DNA of 64,000 bases, taken from the NCBI GenBank assembly GCA_963748545.1, contig CAVVJO010000012.1, forward strand, positions 1-64,000, read 5' to 3'. The stretch comes from Roseiarcus sp963748545 (GTDB taxonomy: Bacteria; Pseudomonadota; Alphaproteobacteria; Rhizobiales; Beijerinckiaceae). The notes under the pieces were generated by a model. That model worked only from the letters and a program-made list of their open reading frames with translations. It was not told where the DNA came from and ran no database searches. The translations under genes were made by a program, and so were the position numbers. Shown here piece after piece: positions 43,660 to 54,556 of this stretch (position 1 is its first letter; each line of letters starts with the position of its first letter).

Positions 43660-44628
43660 TCAGTAAACCTGCCGCCCGAACAGGCTCGCGGCCAGGTCGA
43701 CCAGCAGGAGCGCGCTTTTTCCCCGCTCGTCGAGAAACGGATTGAGTTCGACCAGATCGAGCGAGGGCGTGAGCCGGAACTCGTACAAAAGCTCCATCAC
43801 CAGATGCGCTTCGCGATAGCTCGCGCCGCCGGGAACCGCTGTGCCCACGCCGGGCGCGATGGTCGGATCGAGAAAATCGACGTCGAGGCTCACATGCAGC
43901 ATCCCGTCGGCCGCCCGGACCCGGTCGATGATCCGCCGGATCGACAGCGCAAATCCGTCCTCGTCGAGCCGGCGCATGTCGACGACGTCGACGCCGCGGG
44001 CCTTGAGCAGCCGCCGCTCGTCAGCGTCGATCGAGCGGATGCCGAAGAGATGCACATGCGAGGGATCGATCGCCGACCGCGGCTCGCCTTCGAACAGGGT
44101 CTCGAAGCCCTGCTCGCCGCTAAGCATCGCGACCGGCATGCCGTGCATGTTGCCCGAGGGCGAAGTGGCCGGGGTATTGTAGTCCGAATGGGCGTCGAGC
44201 CAGAGGACGAACAGTTTTCGCCCCGCTTCGGCCGCGTAGCGCGCAACGCCGTTGATCGATCCCATCGCCAGCGAGTGGTCGCCGCCGAGCACGAGCGGCA
44301 GCCGGCCCTCGCGCAGGATCGCGTGGGTTTCGCGCGACAGATCGCGCGACCAGGCCGCGATCTCCGCGTAATGGCGCGCCCTGCCCTCGGGCGGGCGGGC
44401 ATGGCCGAGCGGCGGCCCCAGGGCGAGGTCGCCGAGGTCGACCACGTCGTGCCCCAATTCGCTGAGGGTCCGGACGATCCCCGCCGTCCGCAGCATCGCC
44501 GGCCCCATCGCGCAGCCTGGCACGCTCGCGCCGGCCTCGATCGGCGCGCCGATCACCGTGATCGCCTGCCGGTGGAGTTGGCGGGCGACCGCCGCCGCGC
44601 CGGCTTCGCTGTCGATCGGTTCGATCAT
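43660..44628 (-). CDS. rocF: arginase
   Basis: A 322-residue binuclear manganese enzyme converting arginine to ornithine and urea. Metal motifs are complete: LVLGGDHSLAMGSI, LFVLWLDAHSDYNTPATSPSGNMHGMP, HVSLDVDFLDPTIAPGVGT, and the Glu in LVELNPFLDE. The N-terminal VIGAPIEAGASVPGCAMGPAMLR is typical of the RocF group rather than agmatinase. ATG at 44628 with GGGGGA upstream; the frame to 44775 is unsupported. It ends with a strong hairpin. No ornithine aminotransferase gene is adjacent. Confidence 0.93.
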   Translation of the reverse strand: MIEPIDSEAGAAAVARQLHRQAITVIGAPIEAGASVPGCAMGPAMLRTAGIVRTLSELGHDVVDLGDLALGPPLGHARPPEGRARHYAEIAAWSRDLSRETHAILREGRLPLVLGGDHSLAMGSINGVARYAAEAGRKLFVLWLDAHSDYNTPATSPSGNMHGMPVAMLSGEQGFETLFEGEPRSAIDPSHVHLFGIRSIDADERRLLKARGVDVVDMRRLDEDGFALSIRRIIDRVRAADGMLHVSLDVDFLDPTIAPGVGTAVPGGASYREAHLVMELLYEFRLTPSLDLVELNPFLDERGKSALLLVDLAASLFGRQVY

Positions 44629-44887
44629 TGTCGTCCCCCGTAAGGCCCGCGTCCGGGCGGCATCATAGCCGACTTTTGCCGCGGCGCCTTGACAACGGCC
44701 GCGGCTTGGCCGATGGAGGCGCCCATGACGCGCGCTCTCCGCATCGCCCGGATTATCATTACCTGCTAGCTCCACAGCTGGCTGGTTCGCGTCTCCGTCT
44801 TTCCCTAAAGAACTTTCGAGAAGCGATCATCCGGCCGGTCCCGGACGGCGCCCTCTTTCGCCGTCGCGCATCAAGACGAGACGTTCG

Positions 44888-46338
<1,451 letters not shown>

Positions 46339-46342
<4 letters not shown>

Positions 46343-46839
46343 CCGCCGTCTCCTTCCGCCCCTATCTGCCGACCGACGCCGCGCGCTGCGCCGAAATCTT
46401 TCGCGACGCCATCGAGATCTCGGCCGCCGACGACTACGACGACGACCAGCGCGCCGCCTGGGCGGCCCGCGCCGACGACGAGGACGCCTTCGGCGCAAGG
46501 CTCGCGGGCCAGCTCACCATCGTCGCGACGCTGGAGGGATTCGTCGTCGCCTTCGCAAGCCTCAAAGGCGCGGACCAGCTCGACATGCTCTACGTCGATC
46601 CGGCCGCCGGCCGGCAGGGCGTCGGCGCCGCGCTCATCGATGCGATCGTCCGCCTTGCCGCGGCGCGCGGCGCCAAGCGCCTCACCGCGGAGGCGAGCGA
46701 GGTCTCGAAGCCGCTGTTCGAGCGCCTGAAATTCGTCGCCGAGAAACGCAGCCTCGTGCGGGTCGAGGAGCATTGGCTCGCCCACACAACCATGACCCGG
46801 ACGCTCGTCGACGACGCCGCGCCCGAAACCCGACACTGA
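46339..46839 (+). CDS. GNAT family N-acetyltransferase
   Basis: A 166-residue single GNAT domain: SFRPYLPTDAARCAEIFRDAI, FVVAFASLKGADQLDMLYVDPAAGRQGVGAALIDAIV (the acetyl-CoA pyrophosphate loop, RQGVGAA) and LTAEASEVSKPLFERLKFVAEK. It is closest to YafP/YhbS-like enzymes that act on small amines or proteins; the substrate is unknown. The start overlaps the cysS stop; cimA begins 12 bases after, so all three may be cotranscribed. Confidence 0.88.
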
Positions 46840-46851
46840 AGGGCGAGCCCA

Positions 46852-48450
46852 ATGGCCAGAGAACGCCTCTATCTCTTCGACACGACGCTGCGCGACGGCG
46901 CGCTGACCACGGGCGTCGATTTCTCGCTCGACGACAAGCAGAACATCGCGGTCATGCTCGACCGGCTCGGCGTCGATTACGTCGAGGGCGGCTATCCCGG
47001 CGCCAATCCGCTCGACACCGAGTTCTTCACCAAGAAGCGCACCAAGCGGGCAAAATTCTGCGCCTTCGGCATGACCAAGCGCCCGGGCCGCTCGGTCGCC
47101 AACGATCCGGGCGTGGCGGGCCTGCTCGCCTCGGACACCGACGCGATCGTCTACGTGGCGAAATCCTGGGACTATCACGTCCATGTCGCCCTGGGATGCA
47201 CGCTCGAGGAGAACCTCGAATGCATCGCCGAGAGCGTACGCGCGGCGGTCGATTCGGGGCGCGAGGCGATGGTCGACCTCGAGCATTTCTTCGACGGCTA
47301 CAAGGCCAACCCCGAATATGCGCTGGCCTGCGCCAAGACCACCATCCAGTCCGGCGCGCGCTGGGCGGTGCTGTGCGACACCAACGGCGGCGTGCTGCCG
47401 CACGAGATCGAGCGGATCGTCGCCGAGGTCGCCCGCGTCATCCCCGGCGAAAAGCTCGCCATCCACGCCCACAACGACACCGGCAACGCGGTCGCCAATT
47501 CCCTCGCCGCCATCCGCGCCGGCGCGCGCCAGGTGCAGGGCACGCTGAACGGCCTCGGCGAGCGCTGCGGCAACGCCAATCTCGTGACGCTGATTCCGAC
47601 GCTGGCGCTGAAAAGCGAGTATTCGGATGCGTTCGAGACCGGCGTGACGCCCGAGGCGTTGAAGGAGATCACCTCGATATCGCGCGCCTTCGACGAGCTC
47701 TTGAACCGCTCGCCGAACCGGCACGCGCCTTACGTCGGCGCGTCCGCCTTCGCCACCAAGGCCGGCATCCACGCCTCCGCATTGGCCAAGGACCCGCGCA
47801 CCTACGAACACGTGACGCCCGAAAGCGTCGGCAACAAGCGCGCCATCCTGGTCTCGGACCAGGCCGGCCGCTCGAACCTGCTGTCGGAGCTGGAACGGCT
47901 CGGCGTCGTCGCCAATCCGGCCGACCCGCGGGTGAACCGCCTGCTGGAAATCGTCAAGGAGCGCGAGTCGCAGGGTTTTGCCTACGAGGCGGCCGACGCC
48001 TCGTTCGAGCTCTTGGCGCGCGGCGTGCTCGGCGGCGTGCCCGACTTCTTCGAGGTCGAGAGCTTCCATGTCGGCGTCGAGCGCAAGGTCGTGGCGCCCG
48101 GCGTCACCTATTCCGCTTCGCAGGCGGTGGTGAAGATCCGCATCGGCGACGACCGATTCATTTCCGCCGCCGAGGGCAACGGCCCGGTCAACGCGCTCGA
48201 CCTCGCGCTGCGCAAGGATCTCGGCGTCTACCAGAAGCACATCGAGAACCTCGAGCTGCGCGACTACCGGGTGCGCGTGTTCCAGGGCGGCACCGACGCG
48301 GTGACGCGGGTGCTGATCGAGTTCGGCGACGGCGACCGCGACACCTGGTCGACGGTCGGCGTCTCGGGCAACGTGATCGACGCCTCGTTTCAGGCTTTGG
48401 TCGAGGGGATCGTCTACCGGCTGGTCAAACTCGGCATACCCGCGCAGTAG
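46852..48450 (+). CDS. cimA: (R)-citramalate synthase
   Basis: A 532-residue enzyme of the LeuA/CimA family that condenses pyruvate and acetyl-CoA, giving a threonine-independent route to isoleucine. It opens YLFDTTLRDGALTTGVDFSL, has GVDYVEGGYPGANPLD, the metal site HAHNDTGNAVANSLAAIRAGA, GTLNGLGERCGNANL, and AGIHASALAKDPRTYEHV. The C-terminal regulatory (leucine/isoleucine-binding) domain is complete through FQALVEGIVYRLVKLG. Length and the LFDTTLRDG start favour CimA over LeuA or homocitrate synthase. Confidence 0.93.
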   Translation: MARERLYLFDTTLRDGALTTGVDFSLDDKQNIAVMLDRLGVDYVEGGYPGANPLDTEFFTKKRTKRAKFCAFGMTKRPGRSVANDPGVAGLLASDTDAIVYVAKSWDYHVHVALGCTLEENLECIAESVRAAVDSGREAMVDLEHFFDGYKANPEYALACAKTTIQSGARWAVLCDTNGGVLPHEIERIVAEVARVIPGEKLAIHAHNDTGNAVANSLAAIRAGARQVQGTLNGLGERCGNANLVTLIPTLALKSEYSDAFETGVTPEALKEITSISRAFDELLNRSPNRHAPYVGASAFATKAGIHASALAKDPRTYEHVTPESVGNKRAILVSDQAGRSNLLSELERLGVVANPADPRVNRLLEIVKERESQGFAYEAADASFELLARGVLGGVPDFFEVESFHVGVERKVVAPGVTYSASQAVVKIRIGDDRFISAAEGNGPVNALDLALRKDLGVYQKHIENLELRDYRVRVFQGGTDAVTRVLIEFGDGDRDTWSTVGVSGNVIDASFQALVEGIVYRLVKLGIPAQ

Positions 48451-48462
48451 GGCTTGGAGCGC

Positions 48463-49659
48463 TCAAGCCGGGTTCGACGGCATGAGCGCGCGTGTCCGAA
48501 GCAGCGAAGCGAGCCTCAACAGCGCAAATCCCATCAGGACGAGCAGGACCGCCATGACAGACACGGGCAGGAGGCTCGGGACGAGCGAGGCGACGCCGAA
48601 GACCACGTTGAGCGCGCCCACCGCCGTCACGGTGGCGCTCAAGGCGCCGACCGCCGGCGGGGGATGCGCTGCGCCCGGAGGTTTGGACGTCGATCGGCGA
48701 TGGGTGTCGAGCAGCAGTTTCAGGCCGCCGCCGACGTTCAGCACGCCGATCAGGAGCCGCAGCCATCCGGTCAGCAGGCCCGGAACGATCGACGCGACGA
48801 TCCCAAGCGCGGCGAACATCAACCCGATCGCCAGCATGAACACGGGACGCTTCACCTCGCCCAAGGGCGTGGCGCCCAAGGCCATGGCCTGGATCGCCAT
48901 CAGGACGAGCATCAACCCGAGCTGACCGTCCGGCGAATACGGCAGCAGGCCAAAGCCGACCGGAAAAAGCAGCACGCCAAGCAGGATCAGCAAGATCCCC
49001 ATGAGCAGCAGATTTGCAAGCGACAGGGGAAGCTCGGGATCGTCGAGCCATCCGCGCCCGCGGCCGGGGTCCTGACGCGTTGCGGCGGGAAAGGCCGTCG
49101 AGACGCGCCGAAGCGCCGACGCGGCATAGAGAAGGCTGAAGCCGAGAGCCACGAAGACCGCGGAAGCCCAGCGCAGATCCAAGCGCCCCGGCGCCAGCAC
49201 GACTACGCCAGCCGCCATGCGCAGGAGGTAGGCGAGCGTGGAAGCCGCCGTCATTCGAGCCAGCGCGCCGCCAGCCCTCATCCACGCTCTGGCCTGGTCC
49301 TTGGCGAACACAAGCTGGAGCAGACGCGCCAGGCCGCCGCCCAGGAGCATGACGCCGACGCAGACGCGGGCGACCTGCGTCAGAACGTGCGGGATGAAAC
49401 AGGCGAACATCCCGAGCGCCGCCACCCCCAGTCCGGCCAGGACGAGCGCCCAGGATCGGCGAACGTCGGCAAACGGCGTCTTGCCGATCGTCATGGCGTC
49501 GAACCCGAACAGAACCAGCGACAGGCCATAGGCGCCGTTCTCATTGAGAGCGACTCGGCCGGCGCCCGACGCGAGCAGGAGAAGACCCAGGATGATCATG
49601 AAAACGCCGATGACCAGCAGGAAGTCGGTTTCGAGCGGCCGATCGTAATCCTGCACCAT
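48463..49659 (-). CDS. polytopic membrane protein with internal tandem duplication
   Basis: A 398-residue inner-membrane protein with about ten to twelve hydrophobic segments and no family I can name with confidence (HdeD/DUF308-like in feel). Residues about 14-115 and 212-312 are clear copies: FLLVIGVFMIILGLLLL against NLLLMGILLILLGVLLF, then GLSLVLFGFDAMTIGKTPF against GLMLVLMAIQAMALGATPL, and RVCVGVMLLGGGLARLLQL against RLLIGVLNVGGGLKLLLD. Half-and-half duplication suggests a pseudo-symmetric channel, carrier or scaffold. A FixK-type box lies 63 bases upstream of the ATG at 49659. Confidence 0.75.
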   Translation of the reverse strand: MVQDYDRPLETDFLLVIGVFMIILGLLLLASGAGRVALNENGAYGLSLVLFGFDAMTIGKTPFADVRRSWALVLAGLGVAALGMFACFIPHVLTQVARVCVGVMLLGGGLARLLQLVFAKDQARAWMRAGGALARMTAASTLAYLLRMAAGVVVLAPGRLDLRWASAVFVALGFSLLYAASALRRVSTAFPAATRQDPGRGRGWLDDPELPLSLANLLLMGILLILLGVLLFPVGFGLLPYSPDGQLGLMLVLMAIQAMALGATPLGEVKRPVFMLAIGLMFAALGIVASIVPGLLTGWLRLLIGVLNVGGGLKLLLDTHRRSTSKPPGAAHPPPAVGALSATVTAVGALNVVFGVASLVPSLLPVSVMAVLLVLMGFALLRLASLLRTRALMPSNPA

Positions 49660-49721
49660 GACGTGTCGCCTGGAACTCTATTCAGATCGCCGCGAGGCTA
49701 AGCGGTTTTCGTCAGCCGGCC

Positions 49722-49735
49722 TTGATTCGCGTCAA
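49722..49735. promoter_or_regulatory. FixK/FNR-type box
   Basis: TTGATTCGCGTCAA fits TTGAY-N4-RTCAA exactly. It lies 63 bases upstream of the leftward membrane protein start (49659) and 194 bases upstream of the rightward debranching enzyme (49929). The first spacing is what an activated promoter with a site near -41 would need. It implies induction at low oxygen. Confidence 0.6.
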
Positions 49736-49928
49736 GAACGGCCTTGCGCCGCATCAGGCCGGCGGCACGCGGCGTCGCCCTTCGCTTCCCTCGCCTTGAT
49801 CAAGTCGCGGGAACAACTTCGTTCCGCCCGACAAGCGCCCGGGTCGGGCGCGTATGCTCCACGCGTCAGGGGCTGAAACGGAGTCGCCGTGCGCGAGCCG
49901 CGCGCGCTCTTCTCGTCGGGGAGGGCTC

Positions 49929-52130
49929 ATGCAAGACACTGTGAAACCGCGCCAGGACGCGCCCGCCGCGCCCGCCGCGGCTCAAACCGGCCCGTTCGCC
50001 ATCGCGGCGTCGACATCCCTGCAGGATGTCCGGCTGCTCGTCCTCAAGCAGGGCGACGGTTTCGGCGTCTTCGACAGCAAGGGCGACGTCGAGCCAGGCG
50101 GCGCGCAGGGCGTCTATTTTCGCGACACCCGCCATCTCTCCCACTTCACGCTTGCGATCGATCGCGCGCCGCCGTTGCTGCTCAGCTCCAGTTTGCGCGA
50201 CGACAACGCCACGCTGACCTGCGATCTCACCAACCCCGACTTTCACGACCGCGAGGGCCATCTCGAACTCGCCCATGATCTCATCCACATCCGGCGGTCC
50301 CGGTTCCTCTGGAAGGCGGCCTGTTTCGAGCGGATCAACGTCCGCAATTTCGACGACCGACCGCGCCGCATCGAGATCGCGATCGAATTTGCAGCGGATT
50401 TCGCCGATCTCTTCGAGGTCCGCGGCTTTCACCGAACGCGCCGCGGCGAGCTTCACGAGCCTCAGGTCGCCGAAGCCGCCGTCGTTCTCAGCTACACCGG
50501 CCTCGACGATCGCCTGCGGACGACGTCGCTCCGCTTCGATCCGACGCCCTCGGCGCTGGCCGGCGACCGCGCCGCCTATGTCGTCGATCTCGCCGCGGGC
50601 AAATCCCGCTCGATCTTCATGGAGATCGAGTACCGGCAGGACGCCGGGGCGGCCCGCGCCCATCGCGCCTATTTCGTCGCGCTCAGGGACGCCCGCCGCG
50701 AGCTGCGCGCCTCGTCGTCTCGCGCCGCGGCCATCGAAACCTCGAACGAGATCTTCAACGAGGCGGCCCGCCGCAGCATCGCCGATCTCTACATGCTGAT
50801 CACCCATCTGCCCGAGGGGCCTTACCCTTACGCCGGGATCCCCTGGTTCAGCACCGTGTTCGGGCGCGACGCGATCATTACGGCGCTGGAGATGCTGTGG
50901 GTCGATCCTTCGGTCGCGCTCGGGGTCCTGAGGCGGCTCGCGAAGACCCAGGCGACGACGGTCGACAACGATGCGGACGCGGAGCCCGGCAAAATCCTGC
51001 ACGAGGCGCGTCATGGCGAGATGGCCGACCTCGGCGAGGTTCCGTTCCGCCGCTACTACGGCAGCGTCGATGCGACGCCGCTGTTCGTCATGCTCGCCGG
51101 CGCCTATCTCGACCGGACCGGCGACATCGCCGCGATGCGCGAGCTGTGGCCGAACCTAAAGGCCGCGCTCGACTGGATCGAACACTATGGCGACCGCGAC
51201 GGCGACGGCTTCGTCGAATACGGCCGTCGAACCCATAAAGGGCTCGCCAATCAGGGATGGAAGGACAGCCACGACGCGATCTTCCACGCCGACGGAACGC
51301 TCGCCAAAGCGCCGATCGCGCTCGTCGAGGTTCAGGCTTACGTCTACGGCGCGTGGCGCGCGGCGGCCGCCATCGCGCGACGATTGGCCTTCGACGCGGA
51401 GGCTCCGGCTTACGACGGCAAGGCGGAGACGATCCGCGCGCGCTTCGACCAGCAGTTCTTCGACGAGGAGCTCGGCTCCTATGTCCTGGCGCTCGACGGC
51501 GACAAGAAGCCTTGCCGGGTCCGGGCGTCGAACGCCGGCCATGCGCTCTATACCGGAATCGCCTTGCCAGAGCGCGCCCCGGGGGTCGTCGCCGCCTTGA
51601 TGGCGAGTTCGAGCTTTTGCGGTTGGGGCGTGCGCACCGTCGCGTCCTCGGAAGCCCGCTTTAATCCGATGAGCTACCATAACGGATCGGTCTGGCCGCA
51701 CGACAACGCGCTGATCGCGGCCGGCTTCGCCCGCTACGGATTTCGGGAAGAGGCCGCGAAAGTTTTCGAGGCCCTGTTCAGCGCATCGACCTATGTCGAT
51801 CTGCGGCGGCTGCCCGAGCTGCTCTGCGGCTTTCCGCGGCAGAAGGGCCGCGGCCCCACGTTCTATCCGGTCGCCTGTTCGCCGCAGGCGTGGGCCGCGG
51901 CTGCGCCGCTGTCGCTCATCCAGTCGTGCCTCGGCCTGACCTTCGATCCGGCCGGACGAAAGATTTCGTTTTGCGAGCCGGTGCTGCCGGCGTTCCTCAA
52001 CTCCATCGTTCTGCGCGGACTGTCGGTCGCAGGAACTGGCGCCGACATTGCGCTGAGGCGCTCGGAGCGACGCGTCGTCGTCGACGTCCTCAACCGGAGA
52101 GGACCGGTCAGCATCGTGACGACGAGCTAG
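49929..52130 (+). CDS. glycogen-debranching-type amylo-alpha-1,6-glucosidase
   Basis: A 733-residue protein with an N-terminal GDE_N_bis domain (VLKQGDGFGVFDSKGDVEPGGAQGVYFRDTRHLSHF) and a C-terminal (alpha/alpha)6 GDE_C glycosidase domain: LPEGPYPYAGIPWFSTVFGRDAIITALEM, HEARHGEMADLGEVPFRRYYGSVDATPLFV, GLANQGWKDSHDAIFHADG and YHNGSVWPHDNALIAAGFAR. The Asp of WKDSHDA and the Glu/Asp pairs fit the family general acid and base. It would debranch glycogen or act on other alpha-glucans in the cytosol. ATG at 49929 follows GGGGAGGG. A glycosyltransferase lies convergent, a pair often met in Rhizobiales. Confidence 0.88.
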   Translation: MQDTVKPRQDAPAAPAAAQTGPFAIAASTSLQDVRLLVLKQGDGFGVFDSKGDVEPGGAQGVYFRDTRHLSHFTLAIDRAPPLLLSSSLRDDNATLTCDLTNPDFHDREGHLELAHDLIHIRRSRFLWKAACFERINVRNFDDRPRRIEIAIEFAADFADLFEVRGFHRTRRGELHEPQVAEAAVVLSYTGLDDRLRTTSLRFDPTPSALAGDRAAYVVDLAAGKSRSIFMEIEYRQDAGAARAHRAYFVALRDARRELRASSSRAAAIETSNEIFNEAARRSIADLYMLITHLPEGPYPYAGIPWFSTVFGRDAIITALEMLWVDPSVALGVLRRLAKTQATTVDNDADAEPGKILHEARHGEMADLGEVPFRRYYGSVDATPLFVMLAGAYLDRTGDIAAMRELWPNLKAALDWIEHYGDRDGDGFVEYGRRTHKGLANQGWKDSHDAIFHADGTLAKAPIALVEVQAYVYGAWRAAAAIARRLAFDAEAPAYDGKAETIRARFDQQFFDEELGSYVLALDGDKKPCRVRASNAGHALYTGIALPERAPGVVAALMASSSFCGWGVRTVASSEARFNPMSYHNGSVWPHDNALIAAGFARYGFREEAAKVFEALFSASTYVDLRRLPELLCGFPRQKGRGPTFYPVACSPQAWAAAAPLSLIQSCLGLTFDPAGRKISFCEPVLPAFLNSIVLRGLSVAGTGADIALRRSERRVVVDVLNRRGPVSIVTTS

Positions 52131-52193
52131 AGCGCGCGGAGCGAAGGGCGCGCGTGTCGCGGCTCCAGTCGCGACGCGCCCGGGGTCCGGTCG

Positions 52194-53369
52194 TTAACGG
52201 CGCAAGCGGCTTTCGCGCTCCGGGACGACGAGGCGCCGTCCCTGCGAAGACTCCTCCTCGTCCTGGTTGGCGGCGCGGCCGACTTCCGCCGCGTTGGCGC
52301 CGAGCCACATCTTGCCGGACAGGCGGCGCGACCTCGCCCGGACGCCCGGCAGGGACTCGTAGATCGAGAGGTAGTCGCGGGCGACGCGCTCGATCGTGAA
52401 CCGGGAGTCGAAGGCCGCTCGCGCGCCGCGGCGATCCAGGTTACCGAGGCGACGCACCGCCATGACCGCCTCGTCGACCGAGTCGACCAGGAAGCCGGAT
52501 ACGCCGTCGTCGATGATTTCGGGCGACGAGCCCGCGCGGAACGCGATGACCGGCGTGCCGCAGGCCATCGCTTCGATCATGACCATGCCGAATGGCTCTG
52601 GCCAGTCGATCGGAAACAGCAGCGCCTTCGCGTCCCCCAGGAACTGCGCCTTCTGCTTTTCGTTGATCTCGCCAATGAATTCGATGTGCGGGTTGCCGTC
52701 GACCATCGGGCGGATGCGTTGCTCCCAATAGTCCTGATCGACCTTATCGATCTTGGCCGCCATCTTGAGCCGAACGCCGACCCGCGTGGCGATCTCAATC
52801 GCCCGGTCTGGGCGCTTCTCCGGCGAAATGCGGCCGATGAAGGCGAGGTATCCGTCCCTCGGCGTAGGATTGAACGGCAGCAGGTCGCGCGGCAGGCCGT
52901 GGTAGACCATCCCGGCCCAGTTGACTGGCGGCATGGGCTTGCGCTGATCGAACGAGATCGAAACCAGCGGCGCGCCGGAAAAGACCGAATAGAGACGCCG
53001 AACTTCCGGCAGGTCGAGGCGGCCGTGAAGGGTCGTCACCGTCCGATCCACGAAGTCGCGGATCAGCGGGTAGTGGAGGACGTCCACGTGAAAATGCAGG
53101 ACGTCGAACTGGTGCGCCATCTCGCGAACCGCGTCGAGCATCACGATATGGTAGGGGATCGGATCCTTCACGCGAGGATCGAGCCGCAAGGCTTGGTCGC
53201 AAAACGGAAGAAGCTTGGCGGAAGTCACAGAATTGCCGCTGGCGAACAGCGTAACGTCGTGGCCCTGACGTACAAGTTCTTCGGTCAGATAGGAAACCAC
53301 ACGCTCCGTGCCCCCGTAAAGCTTAGGCGGAACACTCTCCGACAGGGGGGCGATCTGGGCAATTTTCAT
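52194..53369 (-). CDS. family 4 glycosyltransferase
   Basis: A 391-residue GT-B enzyme: KIAQIAPLSESVPPKLYGGTERVVSYLTEEL at the start, FDVLHFHVDVLHYPL, FIGRISPEKRPDRAIEIA, and the nucleotide-sugar binding region PEPFGMVMIEAMACGTPVIAFRAGSSPEII with the EX7E pattern. The acceptor is unknown. ATG at 53369 gives the family N-terminus (the frame runs on to 53924 unsupported). It converges on the debranching enzyme with 63 bases between, hinting at a shared glucan or storage role. Confidence 0.9.
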   Translation of the reverse strand: MKIAQIAPLSESVPPKLYGGTERVVSYLTEELVRQGHDVTLFASGNSVTSAKLLPFCDQALRLDPRVKDPIPYHIVMLDAVREMAHQFDVLHFHVDVLHYPLIRDFVDRTVTTLHGRLDLPEVRRLYSVFSGAPLVSISFDQRKPMPPVNWAGMVYHGLPRDLLPFNPTPRDGYLAFIGRISPEKRPDRAIEIATRVGVRLKMAAKIDKVDQDYWEQRIRPMVDGNPHIEFIGEINEKQKAQFLGDAKALLFPIDWPEPFGMVMIEAMACGTPVIAFRAGSSPEIIDDGVSGFLVDSVDEAVMAVRRLGNLDRRGARAAFDSRFTIERVARDYLSIYESLPGVRARSRRLSGKMWLGANAAEVGRAANQDEEESSQGRRLVVPERESRLRR

Positions 53370-53545
53370 AGCGCGGGCCTCTCCAACCGAGCCCGATGGC
53401 CCGTGTTGCAGTAACCCGCAAGTCGGCTTTCGCGTTCCATGGGGACGGCGCGCATGCTGCGGCGCAGCGACGCCTCCGCGCGGCCGCGCTTGGGCAGTCC
53501 CGTTTTCGAAGGATCCGGGCCGCACGCTTAAATTCGCCTCTCCCC

Positions 53546-53560
53546 GGGAATAAACCGTCC
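53546..53560 (+). promoter_or_regulatory. candidate ECF-type promoter element of the sigma/anti-sigma operon
   Basis: GGGAATAAACCGTCC lies 57 bases upstream of the first gene of the ECF operon (53617). GGGAAT/GGAAT -35 cores are typical of ECF sigma promoters, and ECF operons commonly autoregulate. The -10 cannot be set with confidence. Confidence 0.3.
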
Positions 53561-53616
53561 CCTTGCCGAGTCCTTCTCCTGTCCGGCGCTGCGCGCCCTT
53601 TGGAAAAGGACAGGAC

Positions 53617-54546
53617 ATGACGACGCACTTCGATGACAACGGCGGGCTCGACCGCAGGCAAACCTTACGGTGCATGCTCTGGGCCGGAACCGGCGTGGTC
53701 TGGACGGTGGCTGGCGGCGTGCCGTCCTCGCGCCTGATCGGATCGGCCAGGGCGGCGGAGGGCGGCTTCTCCTTCGTGCAGCTGTCCGACAGCCACATCG
53801 GCTTTTCCAAGCCCGCCAACCCCGACGCGCGGAAAACCTTCGACGCCGCGATCGACAAGGTTCTGGCCATGCCCGGGGACCCGGCCTTCATCATCCAGAC
53901 CGGCGACATCACCCACACCGCCAAGCCCGCCGAGTTCGACGACGCGCTTCAGATGCTGAAGCGCGCCAAGCTCGATGCGCACTTTTCCCCGGGGGAGCAC
54001 GACATCACCGACGCCGCCACGCGCGACGCCTATCTCGAACGCTTCGGCAAGGGCGCGGGCGGCGGCTGGTACGCCTTCGATCACGGCGGCGTGCACTTCG
54101 TGTCGCTGAACAACGTCGTCGACCTCAAGAAGAACGGCCTCGGGTCGTTGGGCCCGGAGCAACTCGCCTGGCTCGCCGACGATCTCAAGGGCAAGTCGGA
54201 CTCGACGCCGATCGTCGTCTTCTGCCACATCCCGCTCTGGATGATCGCCCCGGACTGGGGCTGGGGCACCGAGGACTCGGCCCAGGCGCTGGCGCTGCTC
54301 GCGCGCTTCGGCTCGGTGACCGTGCTCAACGGCCACATCCACCAGGTGATGCAGAAGGTCGAGGGGAACGTCGCCTTCCACACCGCGCGCTCGACCGCCT
54401 TCCCGCAGCCCGCGCCGGGCACGGCGCCGTCGCCGGGGCCTAAGGTCGTGCCGGCGGCGGACCTGGGCAAATGGCTCGGCGTGCGCGAGGTCGCCTTCGT
54501 GCCGACGCCGACGAGCCTCGCCGTGACCGACTCGGACCTGGCCTGA
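53617..54546 (+). CDS. Tat-exported metallophosphoesterase (calcineurin-like)
   Basis: A 309-residue protein. The N-terminal DRRQTLRCMLWAGTGVVWTVAGG plus a small-residue region is a twin-arginine signal. The mature enzyme shows the five metallophosphoesterase blocks: FVQLSDSHIGF, IIQTGDITH, FSPGEHD in place of the usual GNHD, VVFCHIPLW and LNGHIHQV. The GEHD variant keeps the catalytic His. It is probably a periplasmic phosphohydrolase with two metal ions. It is first of a five-gene operon with a cytochrome c ten bases later and an ECF sigma system. ATG at 53617 follows GGACAGG. Confidence 0.88.
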   Translation: MTTHFDDNGGLDRRQTLRCMLWAGTGVVWTVAGGVPSSRLIGSARAAEGGFSFVQLSDSHIGFSKPANPDARKTFDAAIDKVLAMPGDPAFIIQTGDITHTAKPAEFDDALQMLKRAKLDAHFSPGEHDITDAATRDAYLERFGKGAGGGWYAFDHGGVHFVSLNNVVDLKKNGLGSLGPEQLAWLADDLKGKSDSTPIVVFCHIPLWMIAPDWGWGTEDSAQALALLARFGSVTVLNGHIHQVMQKVEGNVAFHTARSTAFPQPAPGTAPSPGPKVVPAADLGKWLGVREVAFVPTPTSLAVTDSDLA

Positions 54547-54556
54547 AGGGGACGCC

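Noticed and set aside
44629..44887. T-box or other leader element for cysS
   Set aside because: No T-box sequence or terminator/antiterminator pair; T-boxes are not expected in this group.
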